DNA of 64,000 nucleotides. It comes from Neobacillus dielmonensis (lineage in GTDB: Bacteria; Bacillota; Bacilli; Bacillales; Cytobacillaceae). Where the stretch lies: NCBI RefSeq assembly GCF_000612665.1, contig NZ_HG942078.1:1-64000 (forward strand), given 5' to 3'. Positions within the stretch are counted from its first letter, which is position 1. Each line of letters begins with the position of its first letter. The notes under the pieces were generated by a model, which was not told where the DNA came from, did not search any database, and saw nothing but the letters and a program-made list of their open reading frames with translations. A program made the position numbers and the translations under genes. Positions 27,518 through 37,052 of this stretch are shown in pieces.

Positions 27518-27554
27518 CGATAGCAAAAAAATACCATATAAGGAGCGTGTGACG

Positions 27555-28802
27555 GTGGAGATAGTTGGAAAAATAGTGATTTATATTATTATGGCATCGG
27601 CCATTGTGGGGGCAATTGCCGCAATCCGCAACGATGAAGAAGGGATTGGAAAAGAATTTATCCAGGGCCTCTATTCCATTGGTCCCATCTTTGTTCCTGT
27701 TGCCGGAATTATGGCTTCAGTCCCCTACTTATCCAAGTTTATCAGCAGTGTCTTCGGGCCAATTTTTCACGGCATAGGTGCAGATCCTTCCATTGCCGCC
27801 ACAACCTTCATTGCTGTAGATATGGGTGGGTACCAATTGGCTGATGCCCTTGCCCAATCAAGGGACAGCTGGATTATGGCCATGGTAATCGGATTTATGG
27901 CGGGGGCTACGATTGTATTCAGCATTCCTGTCGGATTGACCATGCTGGAAAAACGCGACCATAAATACATGGCCCTTGGAGTCATGTCCGGCATCTTAAG
28001 TGTGCCTATTGGGGTGTTTATCAGCAGTATTATTATGAAATTATCCAGTACAAATGTAAGGGAACAGGTTTCCACCAACGCAAAGTCCACCTATGTTTTC
28101 AGTCCTGAATTTGGCACCATCCTATTAAACTTATTACCACTCATCATCGTTGTTATCCTGATTGCTCTAGGTCTAAGATTTATTCCAGACAAGATGATTA
28201 AAGGATTTATGTGGTTCGGGAAATTAATGGACATTGGCATTAAACTTGTTCTCGTGTTTTCAATTGTCGAGTACTTCACAGGCATTTTCAGCACCATTTT
28301 TGGTGCCTGGGGATTCGATCCCATTATTGCAGATAAAGCCGACCAATTTAGGGCTCTTGAAGTAGCTGGATATATTGGCGTTATGTTATGCGGAGCATTC
28401 CCAATGATTTACATGATCCGAAAGTATTTGGCCAAACCTTTGGAGGTTATCGGCAACAAGATTGGCTTAAGTCCTGAAGGAAGCGCCGGCCTGCTGGCTG
28501 CCTCAGCTAATATTTTGGCGATGTTTAATCTCATCAAGCATATGCGTCCAAAGGATAAGGTCATTTGTATATCATTTTCGGTTACATCCGCTTTCCTTTT
28601 CGGAGACCATTTGGCCTTTACCGCAAACTTTCAGCCCAACATGATTTTGCCAGTAATGATTGGGAAGCTAAGCGGTGGAATCATCGCGATTGTACTGGCC
28701 TATTGGATTTCTGTACCGAAGGCTTTAGAGCTTGAAAAACAAGACCGAGCAAGTGGAGTCATCGGTAAAGACGAGTATCAACCAAAGGCTTCTGATCAAT
28801 AA
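27555..28802 (+). CDS. EutH-type ethanolamine permease (copy 1)
   Basis: A 415-residue membrane protein with about 10-11 segments. The run GADPSIAATTFIAVDMGGYQ and ADALAQSRDSW, followed by PVGLTMLEKRDHKYMALGV, match the EutH ethanolamine transporter family of ethanolamine-utilisation operons. No other eut gene is near; the neighbours are kinases and nucleotidyltransferases, so imported ethanolamine would feed anabolic activation. GTG 27555 is chosen rather than GTG 27549 because its distance to AGGAG is nine bases and it aligns with the ATG of the second copy at 30535. Specificity for ethanolamine over choline is inferred from family only. Confidence 0.85.
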   Translation: MEIVGKIVIYIIMASAIVGAIAAIRNDEEGIGKEFIQGLYSIGPIFVPVAGIMASVPYLSKFISSVFGPIFHGIGADPSIAATTFIAVDMGGYQLADALAQSRDSWIMAMVIGFMAGATIVFSIPVGLTMLEKRDHKYMALGVMSGILSVPIGVFISSIIMKLSSTNVREQVSTNAKSTYVFSPEFGTILLNLLPLIIVVILIALGLRFIPDKMIKGFMWFGKLMDIGIKLVLVFSIVEYFTGIFSTIFGAWGFDPIIADKADQFRALEVAGYIGVMLCGAFPMIYMIRKYLAKPLEVIGNKIGLSPEGSAGLLAASANILAMFNLIKHMRPKDKVICISFSVTSAFLFGDHLAFTANFQPNMILPVMIGKLSGGIIAIVLAYWISVPKALELEKQDRASGVIGKDEYQPKASDQ

Positions 28803-28871
28803 AATAATAAGTAAAACGTGGAAAGAGTCATGTTTTATGGCTCTTTCTTCATCATAGGGGGCAAAGACGAG

Positions 28872-30491
28872 GTGAACAAAGTAACTCAAGCTGTCATACT
28901 AGCAGCAGGTGAAATCAGCGCTTTTCACCAACCGGTTGGCTTTTTGGAATTGGAGGACACCACTGTCATAGAGCGGATGATTACAACACTCAATGCCAAT
29001 GGCATTAATAATATCACTATTATTACGGGTTATAAAAAGCAATACTACGAAGAACTAGCTAAACACCCTGACGTTAAAATCGTTTATTCTTCCAGATACA
29101 AGTGGACTGGAACGATGCATTCTCTTGTAACCGCTTCCGATTATATTAACGGTGATTTCCTTCTAATAGAAGGTGATTTGGTCTTCGAAGAAAGGGCGAT
29201 AACCCACATATTAAATCATCCAAATCGAAATTGCATGATGCTGACAAGTGAATCTGGCTCGGGCGATGAAGTTTTAGTAGAAATTAGAGATAACTATATT
29301 CAGAGAATCTCGAAAGACGTTCATCAGCTTAATAAAATAGATGGAGAATTTATCGGAATCTCAAAAATCTCCATTGAAGCCTACCGCGAAATGATCGAGG
29401 AATTTAAGTTTAATAGAAATCCTTATTTTAATTATGAATATGCTCTGTTAAGCATCATCCATAAACATAATATTGGGTATGTAAAATTGGACGATTTGGT
29501 TTGGAGTGAAATTGATTCAATCAAGCACTACGACACACTAAAATATGTTATTTTTCCAAAATTAAAAAGAAAAGAAACCGAAGTCCGTACGAGATATGTA
29601 CGGGACTTACTATCTGAAATTTTAGAATTAAAACCCAATTTGATTAGTCATGTTGAAAAGCTTGGCGGTTTGACCAATAACAACTATAAAGTAAACATAA
29701 ATGGCCGGGATTGTGTTGCACGGCTTCCGGGTGTCGGAACCGAAAAATTCATCGATCGGACGAACGAAAAGGCAAACGCAGCGATTGCCTACAAACTCGG
29801 GCTTGACAGCAAGGCCCTCTATTTTAATGAAGTGACTGGCCTAAAGGTTGTGGAGTGCATCCCAAATGCGGAAACGTTGAATGCCGCTACAGCCAGACAT
29901 GAGGAAAATATGGAGTTAATGGCTGAAGCGCTTCGAACCCTTCACCATTCAAATGAAACATTCCACCATGATTTCGACCCCTTTGAAGAGATACAACAGT
30001 ATGAAAAACTCCTATACGAAGCAAACGGAAACCCATTTAACGATTACCATCAGCTCAAGCAACAATTTATGCCGTTAAAAAATGAACTGGAGCATCTGGG
30101 GATGAAAAGAGTCCCCTGCCACCTGGATACACTGCCGGAAAACTTTATCAAGAGCGGTGATGAAAAACTGTATCTGATTGATTGGGAATATAGCGGCAAC
30201 TATGACCCCTTATGGGATGTGGCGGCTGTATCCCTGGAATGCGGTTTTTCAGAAGACGAAGAAGAACTTTTTTTCAGCAAATATTTCGGTGAGAGTCCCG
30301 GTGAACTGGAAAGTCAAAAATTAACCATCCATAAAATCATCCAAGATATGTATTGGTACATTTGGAGTGCCGCCAAAATGGCATTGGGAGACCCTTATCT
30401 GGCTGAGTTTTCTCTTCATAAATACACCAGCGGGAAAAACAACCTGGAAAACTATCTGGCATCAAGAACTGCATCACTTGTCTACAAATAA
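28872..30491 (+). CDS. Nucleotidyltransferase-choline/ethanolamine kinase fusion (copy 2)
   Basis: A 539-residue paralogue of the protein at 25901 with the same layout. The N-terminal domain has QAVILAAGEISAFHQPVGFL (altered signature), EGDLVFEER and WSEIDSIKHY; the kinase half has GGLTNNNYKV, CHLDTLPENFIKSG and LIDWEYSGNYD. Kinase catalytic residues are conserved. The frame is open 18 codons earlier, but GTG 28872 sits ten bases after AGGGGG and aligns with the start of copy 1. It follows the first EutH-like gene by 69 bp and precedes the second, so a two-gene unit has been duplicated. Confidence 0.85.
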   Translation: MNKVTQAVILAAGEISAFHQPVGFLELEDTTVIERMITTLNANGINNITIITGYKKQYYEELAKHPDVKIVYSSRYKWTGTMHSLVTASDYINGDFLLIEGDLVFEERAITHILNHPNRNCMMLTSESGSGDEVLVEIRDNYIQRISKDVHQLNKIDGEFIGISKISIEAYREMIEEFKFNRNPYFNYEYALLSIIHKHNIGYVKLDDLVWSEIDSIKHYDTLKYVIFPKLKRKETEVRTRYVRDLLSEILELKPNLISHVEKLGGLTNNNYKVNINGRDCVARLPGVGTEKFIDRTNEKANAAIAYKLGLDSKALYFNEVTGLKVVECIPNAETLNAATARHEENMELMAEALRTLHHSNETFHHDFDPFEEIQQYEKLLYEANGNPFNDYHQLKQQFMPLKNELEHLGMKRVPCHLDTLPENFIKSGDEKLYLIDWEYSGNYDPLWDVAAVSLECGFSEDEEELFFSKYFGESPGELESQKLTIHKIIQDMYWYIWSAAKMALGDPYLAEFSLHKYTSGKNNLENYLASRTASLVYK

Positions 30492-30534
30492 AAAAGTGTG
30501 TTTTACAAAAAAATCAAAATCGAGTGGTGAAACA

Positions 30535-31800
30535 ATGAGTATTATCGGTAATATTGTCATCTATTTCATTATGGCTTCTGCCATTCTTGGTGCCATCGCG
30601 GCCATCCGCAATGATGAATCTGGGTTAGGAAAAGAATTTATGCAAGGGTTATATTCGATTGGTCCGATTTTTGTCCCGACCGCCGGAATCATGGCAGCCA
30701 GCCCTTATTTATCTGAATTTATCAAACATGTTTTTGGCCCGGCCTTTGGCGCAATCGGTGCCGACCCTTCCATAGCGGCAACGACCATTATTGCCGTGGA
30801 TATGGGCGGATATCAATTGGCTGATGCCCTTGCCCAATCCCGGGATAGCTGGATTATGGCCATGGTGACAGGATTTATGGCTGGAGCGACAATTGTATTT
30901 AGTATTCCCGTCGGATTGACGATGTTGGACAAGCGTGACCATAAGTATATGGCGCTTGGCGTGATGTCAGGCATTTTAAGTGTGCCGCTAGGCGTGTTTA
31001 TCAGCAGTCTTATTATGAAGTATTCCGGTACGCAAGTAAGAGAGCATGTTTCTACCAATGGAAAATCAACGTATTTATTCAGTCCGGAATTCGCAACAAT
31101 TCTGTTAAATTTAACGCCACTCATTATCTTTGTGGTTTTAATAGCATTAGGGTTGCGATTTATTCCGGATAAAATGATCAAGGGCTTCATGTGGTTCGGA
31201 AAATTGATGGACATCGGTCTTAAACTTGTGTTAGTATTTTCGATTGTAGAGTATTTTACAGGCATATTTAGCAAATTATTAGGCTCCTGGGGGTTTGACC
31301 CGATTATTGCAGATGCCAAGGACCAGTTCCGGGCACTAGAGGTTGCCGGATATATCGGCATTATGCTGGCTGGCGCCTTCCCTATGGTATACCTGATACG
31401 AAAACATTTGGCGAAACCTTTGGAGGTTATCGGGAATAAAATCGGCCTGAGTCCGGAAGGCAGCGCCGGTTTACTGGCCGCAGCGGCAAATATCCTGGCC
31501 ATGTTTAATCTGATTAAACACATGAGGCCAAAGGATAAAGTGATTTGCATTTCCTTTTCCGTCACTTCAGCCTTTTTGTTTGGAGACCACTTATCGTTCA
31601 CAGCAAACTTTCAACCGAATATGATTTTTCCTGTCATGATGGGAAAACTAGGAGGGGGATTGATTGCCATTGCCATTGCCTATTGGATTTCGGTTCCAAA
31701 GGCGTTAGAATTGGAACGAAAAGACCGTGCTGATGGTGTTATCGGGAAAGAGGAATATTTGCCAAAAGCAGACCCCGCCTTACTTCAAAAGGCACAGTAA
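30535..31800 (+). CDS. EutH-type ethanolamine permease (copy 2)
   Basis: A 421-residue paralogue of the permease at 27555, with long identical blocks (for example VFSIPVGLTML, MALGVMSGILSVP, HMRPKDKVICISFSVTSAFL). ATG 30535 follows a GAGTGGTGA site and aligns with copy 1; the open frame extends further upstream over the end of the preceding gene but that part does not fit the family. Both copies look intact. Different affinities or substrates (ethanolamine and choline) would explain keeping two; this is inference. Confidence 0.85.
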   Translation: MSIIGNIVIYFIMASAILGAIAAIRNDESGLGKEFMQGLYSIGPIFVPTAGIMAASPYLSEFIKHVFGPAFGAIGADPSIAATTIIAVDMGGYQLADALAQSRDSWIMAMVTGFMAGATIVFSIPVGLTMLDKRDHKYMALGVMSGILSVPLGVFISSLIMKYSGTQVREHVSTNGKSTYLFSPEFATILLNLTPLIIFVVLIALGLRFIPDKMIKGFMWFGKLMDIGLKLVLVFSIVEYFTGIFSKLLGSWGFDPIIADAKDQFRALEVAGYIGIMLAGAFPMVYLIRKHLAKPLEVIGNKIGLSPEGSAGLLAAAANILAMFNLIKHMRPKDKVICISFSVTSAFLFGDHLSFTANFQPNMIFPVMMGKLGGGLIAIAIAYWISVPKALELERKDRADGVIGKEEYLPKADPALLQKAQ

Positions 31801-31855
31801 TCATACCATGTTTTTTTAACATCCTATCATGACGGAAATTTTGGAAGGTGACAGA

Positions 31856-32545
31856 ATGAGAGCTATCCTTTTAGCAGCAGGAATGGGAACAAGACTAAGA
31901 CCGTTGACAAATGACACACCAAAATCATTGGTAAAAGTGGCCGGAGAGCCAATGGCTGAAAGACAAATCCGCTTTTTAAGGGAAAAAGGCATTTCCGAGA
32001 TTATTGTGGTCACGGGATATCTCCATGAAAAGTTTGACTACTTAAAAGACAAATATGGTGTGAAACTGATACACAATGACAAATACGATTTGTATAACAA
32101 TGTTTACACCATGTATCTGGTTAGAGAATATCTTCAGGACTCGTATGTAAATGATGCGGATGTGTTCATGACCACTAACTTTTTCAGAAATGATATGGAA
32201 ACGTCCACCTTCTTTGGCGGCATGAAATATGATTTTAAGTCAGAATGGATTTTAAAGCACGACGAAAATAATAAGGTCCATGAGGTGGTCGTTGCCGACG
32301 GATCGGATTATATTAACTCCGGCATTACCTATTGGACTAAACAAGATGGGCTGATTCTCCAGGAAAAACTGGAAGAAGCTATTACTAATGGGGATTTTAA
32401 AGATTTGTATTGGGACAATATTGTTCAAGCCAATTTAGACAAATTGAATGTGAAAATCCAAAAGATTGGCACAGAGGATTGGTTTGAGATTGATTCCGTC
32501 GTCGATTTAGAACGGGCGAATGAGTATCTCAAAATAAAGAATTAG
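31856..32545 (+). CDS. licC: LicC, CTP:phosphocholine (or phosphoethanolamine) cytidylyltransferase
   Basis: A 229-residue nucleotidyltransferase with the full signature LAAGMGTRLRPLTNDTPKSL, unlike the three altered domains upstream. KFDYLKDKYGVKLIHNDKYD, NFFRNDMETST, DLYWDNIV and WFEIDSV match streptococcal LicC closely. It makes CDP-choline or CDP-ethanolamine for LicD-type transferases. ATG 31856 is nine codons inside the open frame but has GGAAGGTG five bases upstream. It ends the operon and is followed by a terminator. The substrate base is not fixed by sequence; the EutH-type permeases suggest ethanolamine. Confidence 0.88.
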   Translation: MRAILLAAGMGTRLRPLTNDTPKSLVKVAGEPMAERQIRFLREKGISEIIVVTGYLHEKFDYLKDKYGVKLIHNDKYDLYNNVYTMYLVREYLQDSYVNDADVFMTTNFFRNDMETSTFFGGMKYDFKSEWILKHDENNKVHEVVVADGSDYINSGITYWTKQDGLILQEKLEEAITNGDFKDLYWDNIVQANLDKLNVKIQKIGTEDWFEIDSVVDLERANEYLKIKN

Positions 32546-32565
32546 TTTTAAAAAAGATAAATTCA

Positions 32566-32608
32566 AACCAAAAAAACGTAAGCCAAATCACAAGCTTGCG
32601 TTTTTTTG
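32566..32608 (+). terminator. Intrinsic terminator of the Lic-like operon
   Basis: AACGTAAGC pairs with GCTTGCGTT (one G-U pair) around a 10-base loop, followed by TTTTTTT. Confidence 0.85.
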
Positions 32609-33399
32609 GTATTTCATTATGAGCGTAAAAAATAATCCCACCTGTCAGCCAAATGGGTATTATTTAATTTTACCAAATAAAAAAACCTTCTTGATCAGTA
32701 ACAGAGTTTAAAAGACAACAGCCATTCCATCTACCATATTATAATTAAAGTTATTCTGACCATTCAATCAGCATTGAGTATTCATTTAAAGTTTACGAAC
32801 CTATCATTCTGCAAATATCGACAAATTTTGGGTGGTGACAGGCACCGCAATTAAGGTTTTCAGTTTATGGGAACCCGGATGATAGGACCAAGATACGGTG
32901 CCGCCGCGGTCGGTCATGCTGGTGATGCGGTTGCCCACGTCATACTGTTTGTCTTGGATGACGCTGTTGACCGAATCGGTGACCTTTGTTTCATTGCCGT
33001 TGGCATCGTATTCGTAGGAGAAAGCGACCTTCCCATTTCGCTTTAATATCTTTACACGGTCAGCGGTGTCATACGTCCATTCAAGAAAGCTGCAATTTTT
33101 ATGTTAATTTTGATTAGGTTGGTGTTCGTGTCATCTCATGAAATTTACAGAAAGCTTTGTTTCTTTATTTAGGTTCGAATACAAATTGCAATGGATGTCA
33201 TTCTCAAAAAATCCAGCATCTAATATTGCCTTTTGTACTAGTCCTCATAAAAAATTTAATCTTAAGGTCCTTTATAACCACTTTAGACTTTTTGCTAAAA
33301 GTAACACTCTAACAATAAATCTAATTAAAGAGAGGAGCCCTATATTCACCTTATTATCGATGACCTGATTCCTCAATTGACTAATATATTCTAGGGTTA
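32609..33399. other. Gene-poor stretch with an RHS gene remnant
   Basis: No intact gene was found. 32640-32850 is AT-rich, ending with a GGTGACAGGCACC motif. 32853-33090 is a fragment of the RHS core. 33100-33399 holds only a 76-codon plus-strand frame without a ribosome site or recognisable motif, which I do not believe. Confidence 0.5.
32853..33090 (-). pseudogene. Internal fragment of an RHS (YD-repeat) gene
   Basis: About 240 bases match, with few changes, the internal part of both RHS genes (35469-35706 and 38893-39130). It encodes a short piece of YD repeat. Both ends stop abruptly, and one difference (AATATC for AATTCC) falls within it. It is a relic of a further RHS cassette. Confidence 0.9.
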
Positions 33400-33903
33400 T
33401 TACATTAAAATAAATCCATCATTAGTCATGTCTTTTATAGTACCAGTAACATACTCTTTAACTATATAGTCTCCGTTTCTTACTTCTAGTAATTTAACAT
33501 GTTTTTTTAACCACTTAACTAATGCATTGTATTCCTTAATAAGTTTTTGATCTTTATATACCACTTCGCTATATTGATCATAATACTTTGATTCCATCCA
33601 CAACCTTCCTCTTGTGATTTTTTTTTCTTGGGGTTTAATTAAATTTCTAGTAAATTCAATTACAGGGCTTTGAAGATAATTCAATCTATATGTGAAATTT
33701 TCATCAACAATTATGTCACCAAAGATATTTTTATATAAATATAATATATATATATCTGGATTTATGTCCTTCAATTCATTGAACTTAACTAATTTTTTTT
33801 CCTTTAAGTCTTCTGCCAAGATAATAAAACCCATACAAAAACAATGTTGAAGAAACTTTTCTTGCAGCTCTGTTTCAATATAGAAATTAATTTGTTTTCC
33901 CAT
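33400..33903 (-). CDS. Putative immunity protein of the downstream-facing RHS toxin
   Basis: A 167-residue soluble protein I do not recognise. It has no signal peptide or membrane segment, is rich in Lys, Tyr and Glu, and has alternating short beta-like and helical stretches. It starts 17 bp after the RHS gene that ends in an unassigned toxin tip, the usual place for the cognate immunity gene. ATG 33903 is chosen over ATG 33906 because it is six bases from AGGAG. The immunity role is inferred from position only. Confidence 0.65.
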   Translation of the reverse strand: MGKQINFYIETELQEKFLQHCFCMGFIILAEDLKEKKLVKFNELKDINPDIYILYLYKNIFGDIIVDENFTYRLNYLQSPVIEFTRNLIKPQEKKITRGRLWMESKYYDQYSEVVYKDQKLIKEYNALVKWLKKHVKLLEVRNGDYIVKEYVTGTIKDMTNDGFILM

Positions 33904-33920
33904 CATGTTCTCCTTTCATA

Positions 33921-36668
33921 CTAAGGCAAATATATAATGGGACCAATATTCGAATTATATGGTATAAAGTAAATTGGTGCTCCATTATAACTAGGAGATT
34001 TTATAATATCCTTAATTGCTTTGGCTTCACGAGTTATGGGTATTCCATTTTTATTTACTTTACCTACTTGATATATTTTTATAACTTCACCATTCACGAT
34101 TTCAACTTTGTCTGCATAACGATACGATTTGCTTCCATTCGGAGTACTATATCTATACTCTGTTACCATTCTACCATTTGTTGATGTAGTTTTAATATTT
34201 TCAATAGTAGTCTGATGCGCTGTTCCACCTTTTTTGCCATTCGGGTTCGGGATTGATTTAACCTTAGGACTCGTATTGACAGGCGGTCTTCTAAATGAAA
34301 AAGATCCTCCAAATCCTCCCCCACCAACATCTTCCATGTTTTTCCTTCCATCCGGATCAAAAAACCTTACAGGGTTATTGCTTACATAGGTATACCCATT
34401 CTGCGTTATCGGATCGTCCTCATCACCTGGATTTGGGTCTACTGATAAAAACACCCCATGAGTCGGATGATAGTAGCGGGCCATGAGATAGTAGAGGCCT
34501 GTTTCTTTATCGTACATGTATCCTGCAAAGGCAAACGAGTTATCGGTCGCAAGTCCTTGGGTTTCACTTTTTAAGACGTTCCCCCATGCATCGTAGTCAT
34601 ACTTTGCCACGACATTGCCGCTTTGGTCGGTCATCTCGATCACATCGCCATGAGCGTTGTAGTGGTAGTAGAATATTTCGCCTTGAGTCTTCATTGCCAG
34701 ACGGGCGCCTTTTCCACCATAAATATACTGACGTAGAACATTACCGTTTGCGTCTGTTTCATAGAGGAGATTGATGCTATCGGCATCATAATGATATAGA
34801 GTAATTTGTCCATTGACATTTTTTTCGATTCGGCGGCCATCGTCGTCGTATTGGTAGGTGGCAAATGGAATGCTCTCGCCCATTTTGGTGATAGAAACTA
34901 GCTGGTCGGCTTCATTCCATGCATATGTGTACTTTCCGTCTGACGTCCGATTGCCATTGGCATCATAGGTGATGGCCTCGTCTCCAAATGCCGTCAGCTG
35001 GTTGCCGGTGTTAAACGTGGCCGTCGTGTTAGAAGTGCTGCCATCGGGTTCGGTCACTTTGATACTTGTTCGATTGCTGAAACCGTCATAGGTGAATTCT
35101 TGAGTGGTGCCGTCTGGCCGTATTTCCTTTGTCAGTTGATTGACTTTGTCATATTGGTATCGGGTCACTTCCATGGTGGTCCCGACGTTACGCTCCACCG
35201 TGGCCCGGTTTCCATTTCCATCATAAGTATATTTTTCTGATGCGATGACCGTACCATCCGATTGGCCAATCGCCAGGTTGGTTACTTTTTGTGTCGCATC
35301 ATAACCAAACAGGGTTCCGACACCATTACCTGAGAGATAGGAAGTGACATTGCCGAACTCATCATAGCCAAAATCATAGGTCTGGTTGTCATCGACCACC
35401 TTCGTGTTTTGGTTTAGGCCGTCATACTCATAGGAAGTGGTTTTATTGTACGCGCCTTGAAGGATACTCAAGGTTTTCAGTTTATGGGATCCCGGATGAT
35501 AGGACCAAGATACGGTGCCGCCGCGGTCGGTCATGCTGGTGATGCGGTTGCCCACGTCATACTGTTTGTCTTGGATGATGCTGTTGACGGAATCGGTGAC
35601 CCTTGTTTCATTGCCGTTGGCATCGTATTCGTAGGAGAAAGCGACCTTCCCATTACGCTTTAATTCCTTTACACGTTCAGCGGTGTCATACGTCCATTCC
35701 AGGTTGCTGCCATTGGGCAGATTGGTTTTGATTTGATTGCCATTTGCATCGTACTCATGAGTAATGACACGATTTAAGGGGTCAATAAATTTAACCAGCT
35801 TATTGTCCACGTCATACTCATATGATACAATCTGAGATTTTCCATTGGCCTTAATGGTCTTTTGGGTGGTATTCCCATTGTCATCATAATGATAATCAAC
35901 GGTGGTTGAATTGGGCAGGGTGGTTTTGGTCAATTGATTATCCAGATTGTATTCCATCTGTTTCGTATTCCCATTGGGGTCTGTTACCGATGTTTGATTT
36001 CCATATTCGTCATAAGAATAGGTTGTCTTACGCCCTTGTTCATCCACTGAAGCAGTCATATAGTCATGGTTATTGTATTCGCTCTTTGTCAGAACATTTC
36101 CTTCCATAATCCGGATATCATCATACCAAACGGTTCCCGTATTATGGCCACGGAAAATTAAGTACACATACACTTTTGAAATTGGTTTGTCAGCTGGAAT
36201 GGTAATGGCCCTGCGGTTCCAGTCCTTTGTTCCCATGGGAAAGGTTATCGGAAAGAATTTTTCGGTGCCATCTGTGTAGATGGGATAAACAAAAATGCCA
36301 TATTGGGTTTCTTCCTGTAGTCCATCAACATTCTTCGCATTGTCGGCCTTTGACACAGCGGTTACCGTCAAATCCTTGGCTACGGTCTGGTTGACATCCA
36401 CAATCTGCAAATAATGTTGGTCTGGGTCATTTACCGTATTCCGCTTAATGATTACCCCATTATTTCCTTGAAATCCGGCATCAATTTGCACAGGATTATC
36501 CGTTGACCGAAGCCATCCAACCGGTGGGCCATTTCCGTTTTCCTGATTTTCAAAACTGCTGTTAATAACAGGATTGTAAGAAGTAGAAACAGGCCCTTCC
36601 TCCAGTTGCACCTTGTCAAACCATGCCAATCCGGTTCCGGCTGAATTGTCGTGGGACAATAACAACAA
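33921..36668 (-). CDS. 5'-truncated RHS repeat protein with unassigned toxin tip
   Basis: A 915-codon frame without a signal peptide or N-terminal delivery part. It begins in a carbohydrate-binding-like beta domain (about 1-205), continues with YD repeats (about 210-700; many YDxxGN motifs) and the RHS core (YDKETGLYYLMARYYHPTHG, then DPITQNGYTYV and FFDPDGR near 775). Residues 776-915 form a variable tip: GKKGGTAHQTT, YRYADKVEIVNGEVIKIYQVG and ITREAKAIKDI suggest a nuclease of the restriction-enzyme-like fold, but this is weak. The first codon is a TTG with no ribosome site, directly behind a terminator, so it is likely a silent cassette. The core is nearly identical to 37859-40088. Confidence 0.8.
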   Translation of the reverse strand: MLLLSHDNSAGTGLAWFDKVQLEEGPVSTSYNPVINSSFENQENGNGPPVGWLRSTDNPVQIDAGFQGNNGVIIKRNTVNDPDQHYLQIVDVNQTVAKDLTVTAVSKADNAKNVDGLQEETQYGIFVYPIYTDGTEKFFPITFPMGTKDWNRRAITIPADKPISKVYVYLIFRGHNTGTVWYDDIRIMEGNVLTKSEYNNHDYMTASVDEQGRKTTYSYDEYGNQTSVTDPNGNTKQMEYNLDNQLTKTTLPNSTTVDYHYDDNGNTTQKTIKANGKSQIVSYEYDVDNKLVKFIDPLNRVITHEYDANGNQIKTNLPNGSNLEWTYDTAERVKELKRNGKVAFSYEYDANGNETRVTDSVNSIIQDKQYDVGNRITSMTDRGGTVSWSYHPGSHKLKTLSILQGAYNKTTSYEYDGLNQNTKVVDDNQTYDFGYDEFGNVTSYLSGNGVGTLFGYDATQKVTNLAIGQSDGTVIASEKYTYDGNGNRATVERNVGTTMEVTRYQYDKVNQLTKEIRPDGTTQEFTYDGFSNRTSIKVTEPDGSTSNTTATFNTGNQLTAFGDEAITYDANGNRTSDGKYTYAWNEADQLVSITKMGESIPFATYQYDDDGRRIEKNVNGQITLYHYDADSINLLYETDANGNVLRQYIYGGKGARLAMKTQGEIFYYHYNAHGDVIEMTDQSGNVVAKYDYDAWGNVLKSETQGLATDNSFAFAGYMYDKETGLYYLMARYYHPTHGVFLSVDPNPGDEDDPITQNGYTYVSNNPVRFFDPDGRKNMEDVGGGGFGGSFSFRRPPVNTSPKVKSIPNPNGKKGGTAHQTTIENIKTTSTNGRMVTEYRYSTPNGSKSYRYADKVEIVNGEVIKIYQVGKVNKNGIPITREAKAIKDIIKSPSYNGAPIYFIPYNSNIGPIIYLP
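34435..36664. repeat. RHS core duplicate, copy A
   Basis: About 2.2 kb with the same sequence, at constant offset 3424, as 37859-40088; differences are scattered. Identity ends abruptly at 36664 and fades at the toxin tip. Confidence 0.9.
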
Positions 36669-37052
36669 TCACAAACGAATGAAGGCAAAATAAAAAAGAT
36701 CTGAGTCCAGTAGAATACCGGACTCAGATCTTAGAAGCTGCCTAAAAATATTTGTCTAACTTTATTGAGTCAGAACAAAATCTGTCCTTTTTAGGAAAAA
36801 AACCATAAAACCGCTCGGGTTGCACTTATGCATTTCCCTATCCGGTTTTATGGTAAAAGGCAATAATAGTATTGCCAGATATATTTTTCATACCTATTAT
36901 TATTTCTTGTCGTGCGAAGATTGTCGAACATTACTTACACAAGATTTTACATAGACACCTCCATCCCTAAAAACCAAAAGATGGCGGTTAAATAACCACC
37001 ATCAATATGATATTATAGCTAGAAAAATACGTTTCTCACAAGACAAACACCT
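36665..37052. other. Gap between the two RHS units, with hairpins
   Basis: No gene was seen. It holds the terminator at 36689-36732, and a second inverted repeat CCATAAAACCG/CGGTTTTATGG around 36804-36854 whose arms are about 30 bases apart. Upstream of the immunity gene there is a further small hairpin near 36980-37005 (GATGG/CCATC). Confidence 0.5.
36689..36732 (-). terminator. Intrinsic terminator after the EndoU immunity gene
   Basis: A perfect 13-bp inverted repeat, AAGATCTGAGTCC/GGACTCAGATCTT, is followed on the minus strand by TTTTTTA. It blocks transcription just before the truncated RHS frame that starts at 36668. Confidence 0.85.

Noticed and set aside
30367-30534. Upstream extension of the second EutH-like frame
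   Set aside because: It overlaps the kinase gene, does not match the EutH family, and ATG 30535 aligns with the start of the first copy.
25901-31800. Ethanolamine catabolism (eut) operon
   Set aside because: Only EutH-type permeases are present; there is no ammonia-lyase, shell protein or aldehyde dehydrogenase, and the neighbours are kinases and nucleotidyltransferases.
33138-33368. Plus-strand open frame of 76 codons next to the RHS remnant
   Set aside because: No ribosome site, no recognisable motif, odd composition, and it lies in decayed sequence.
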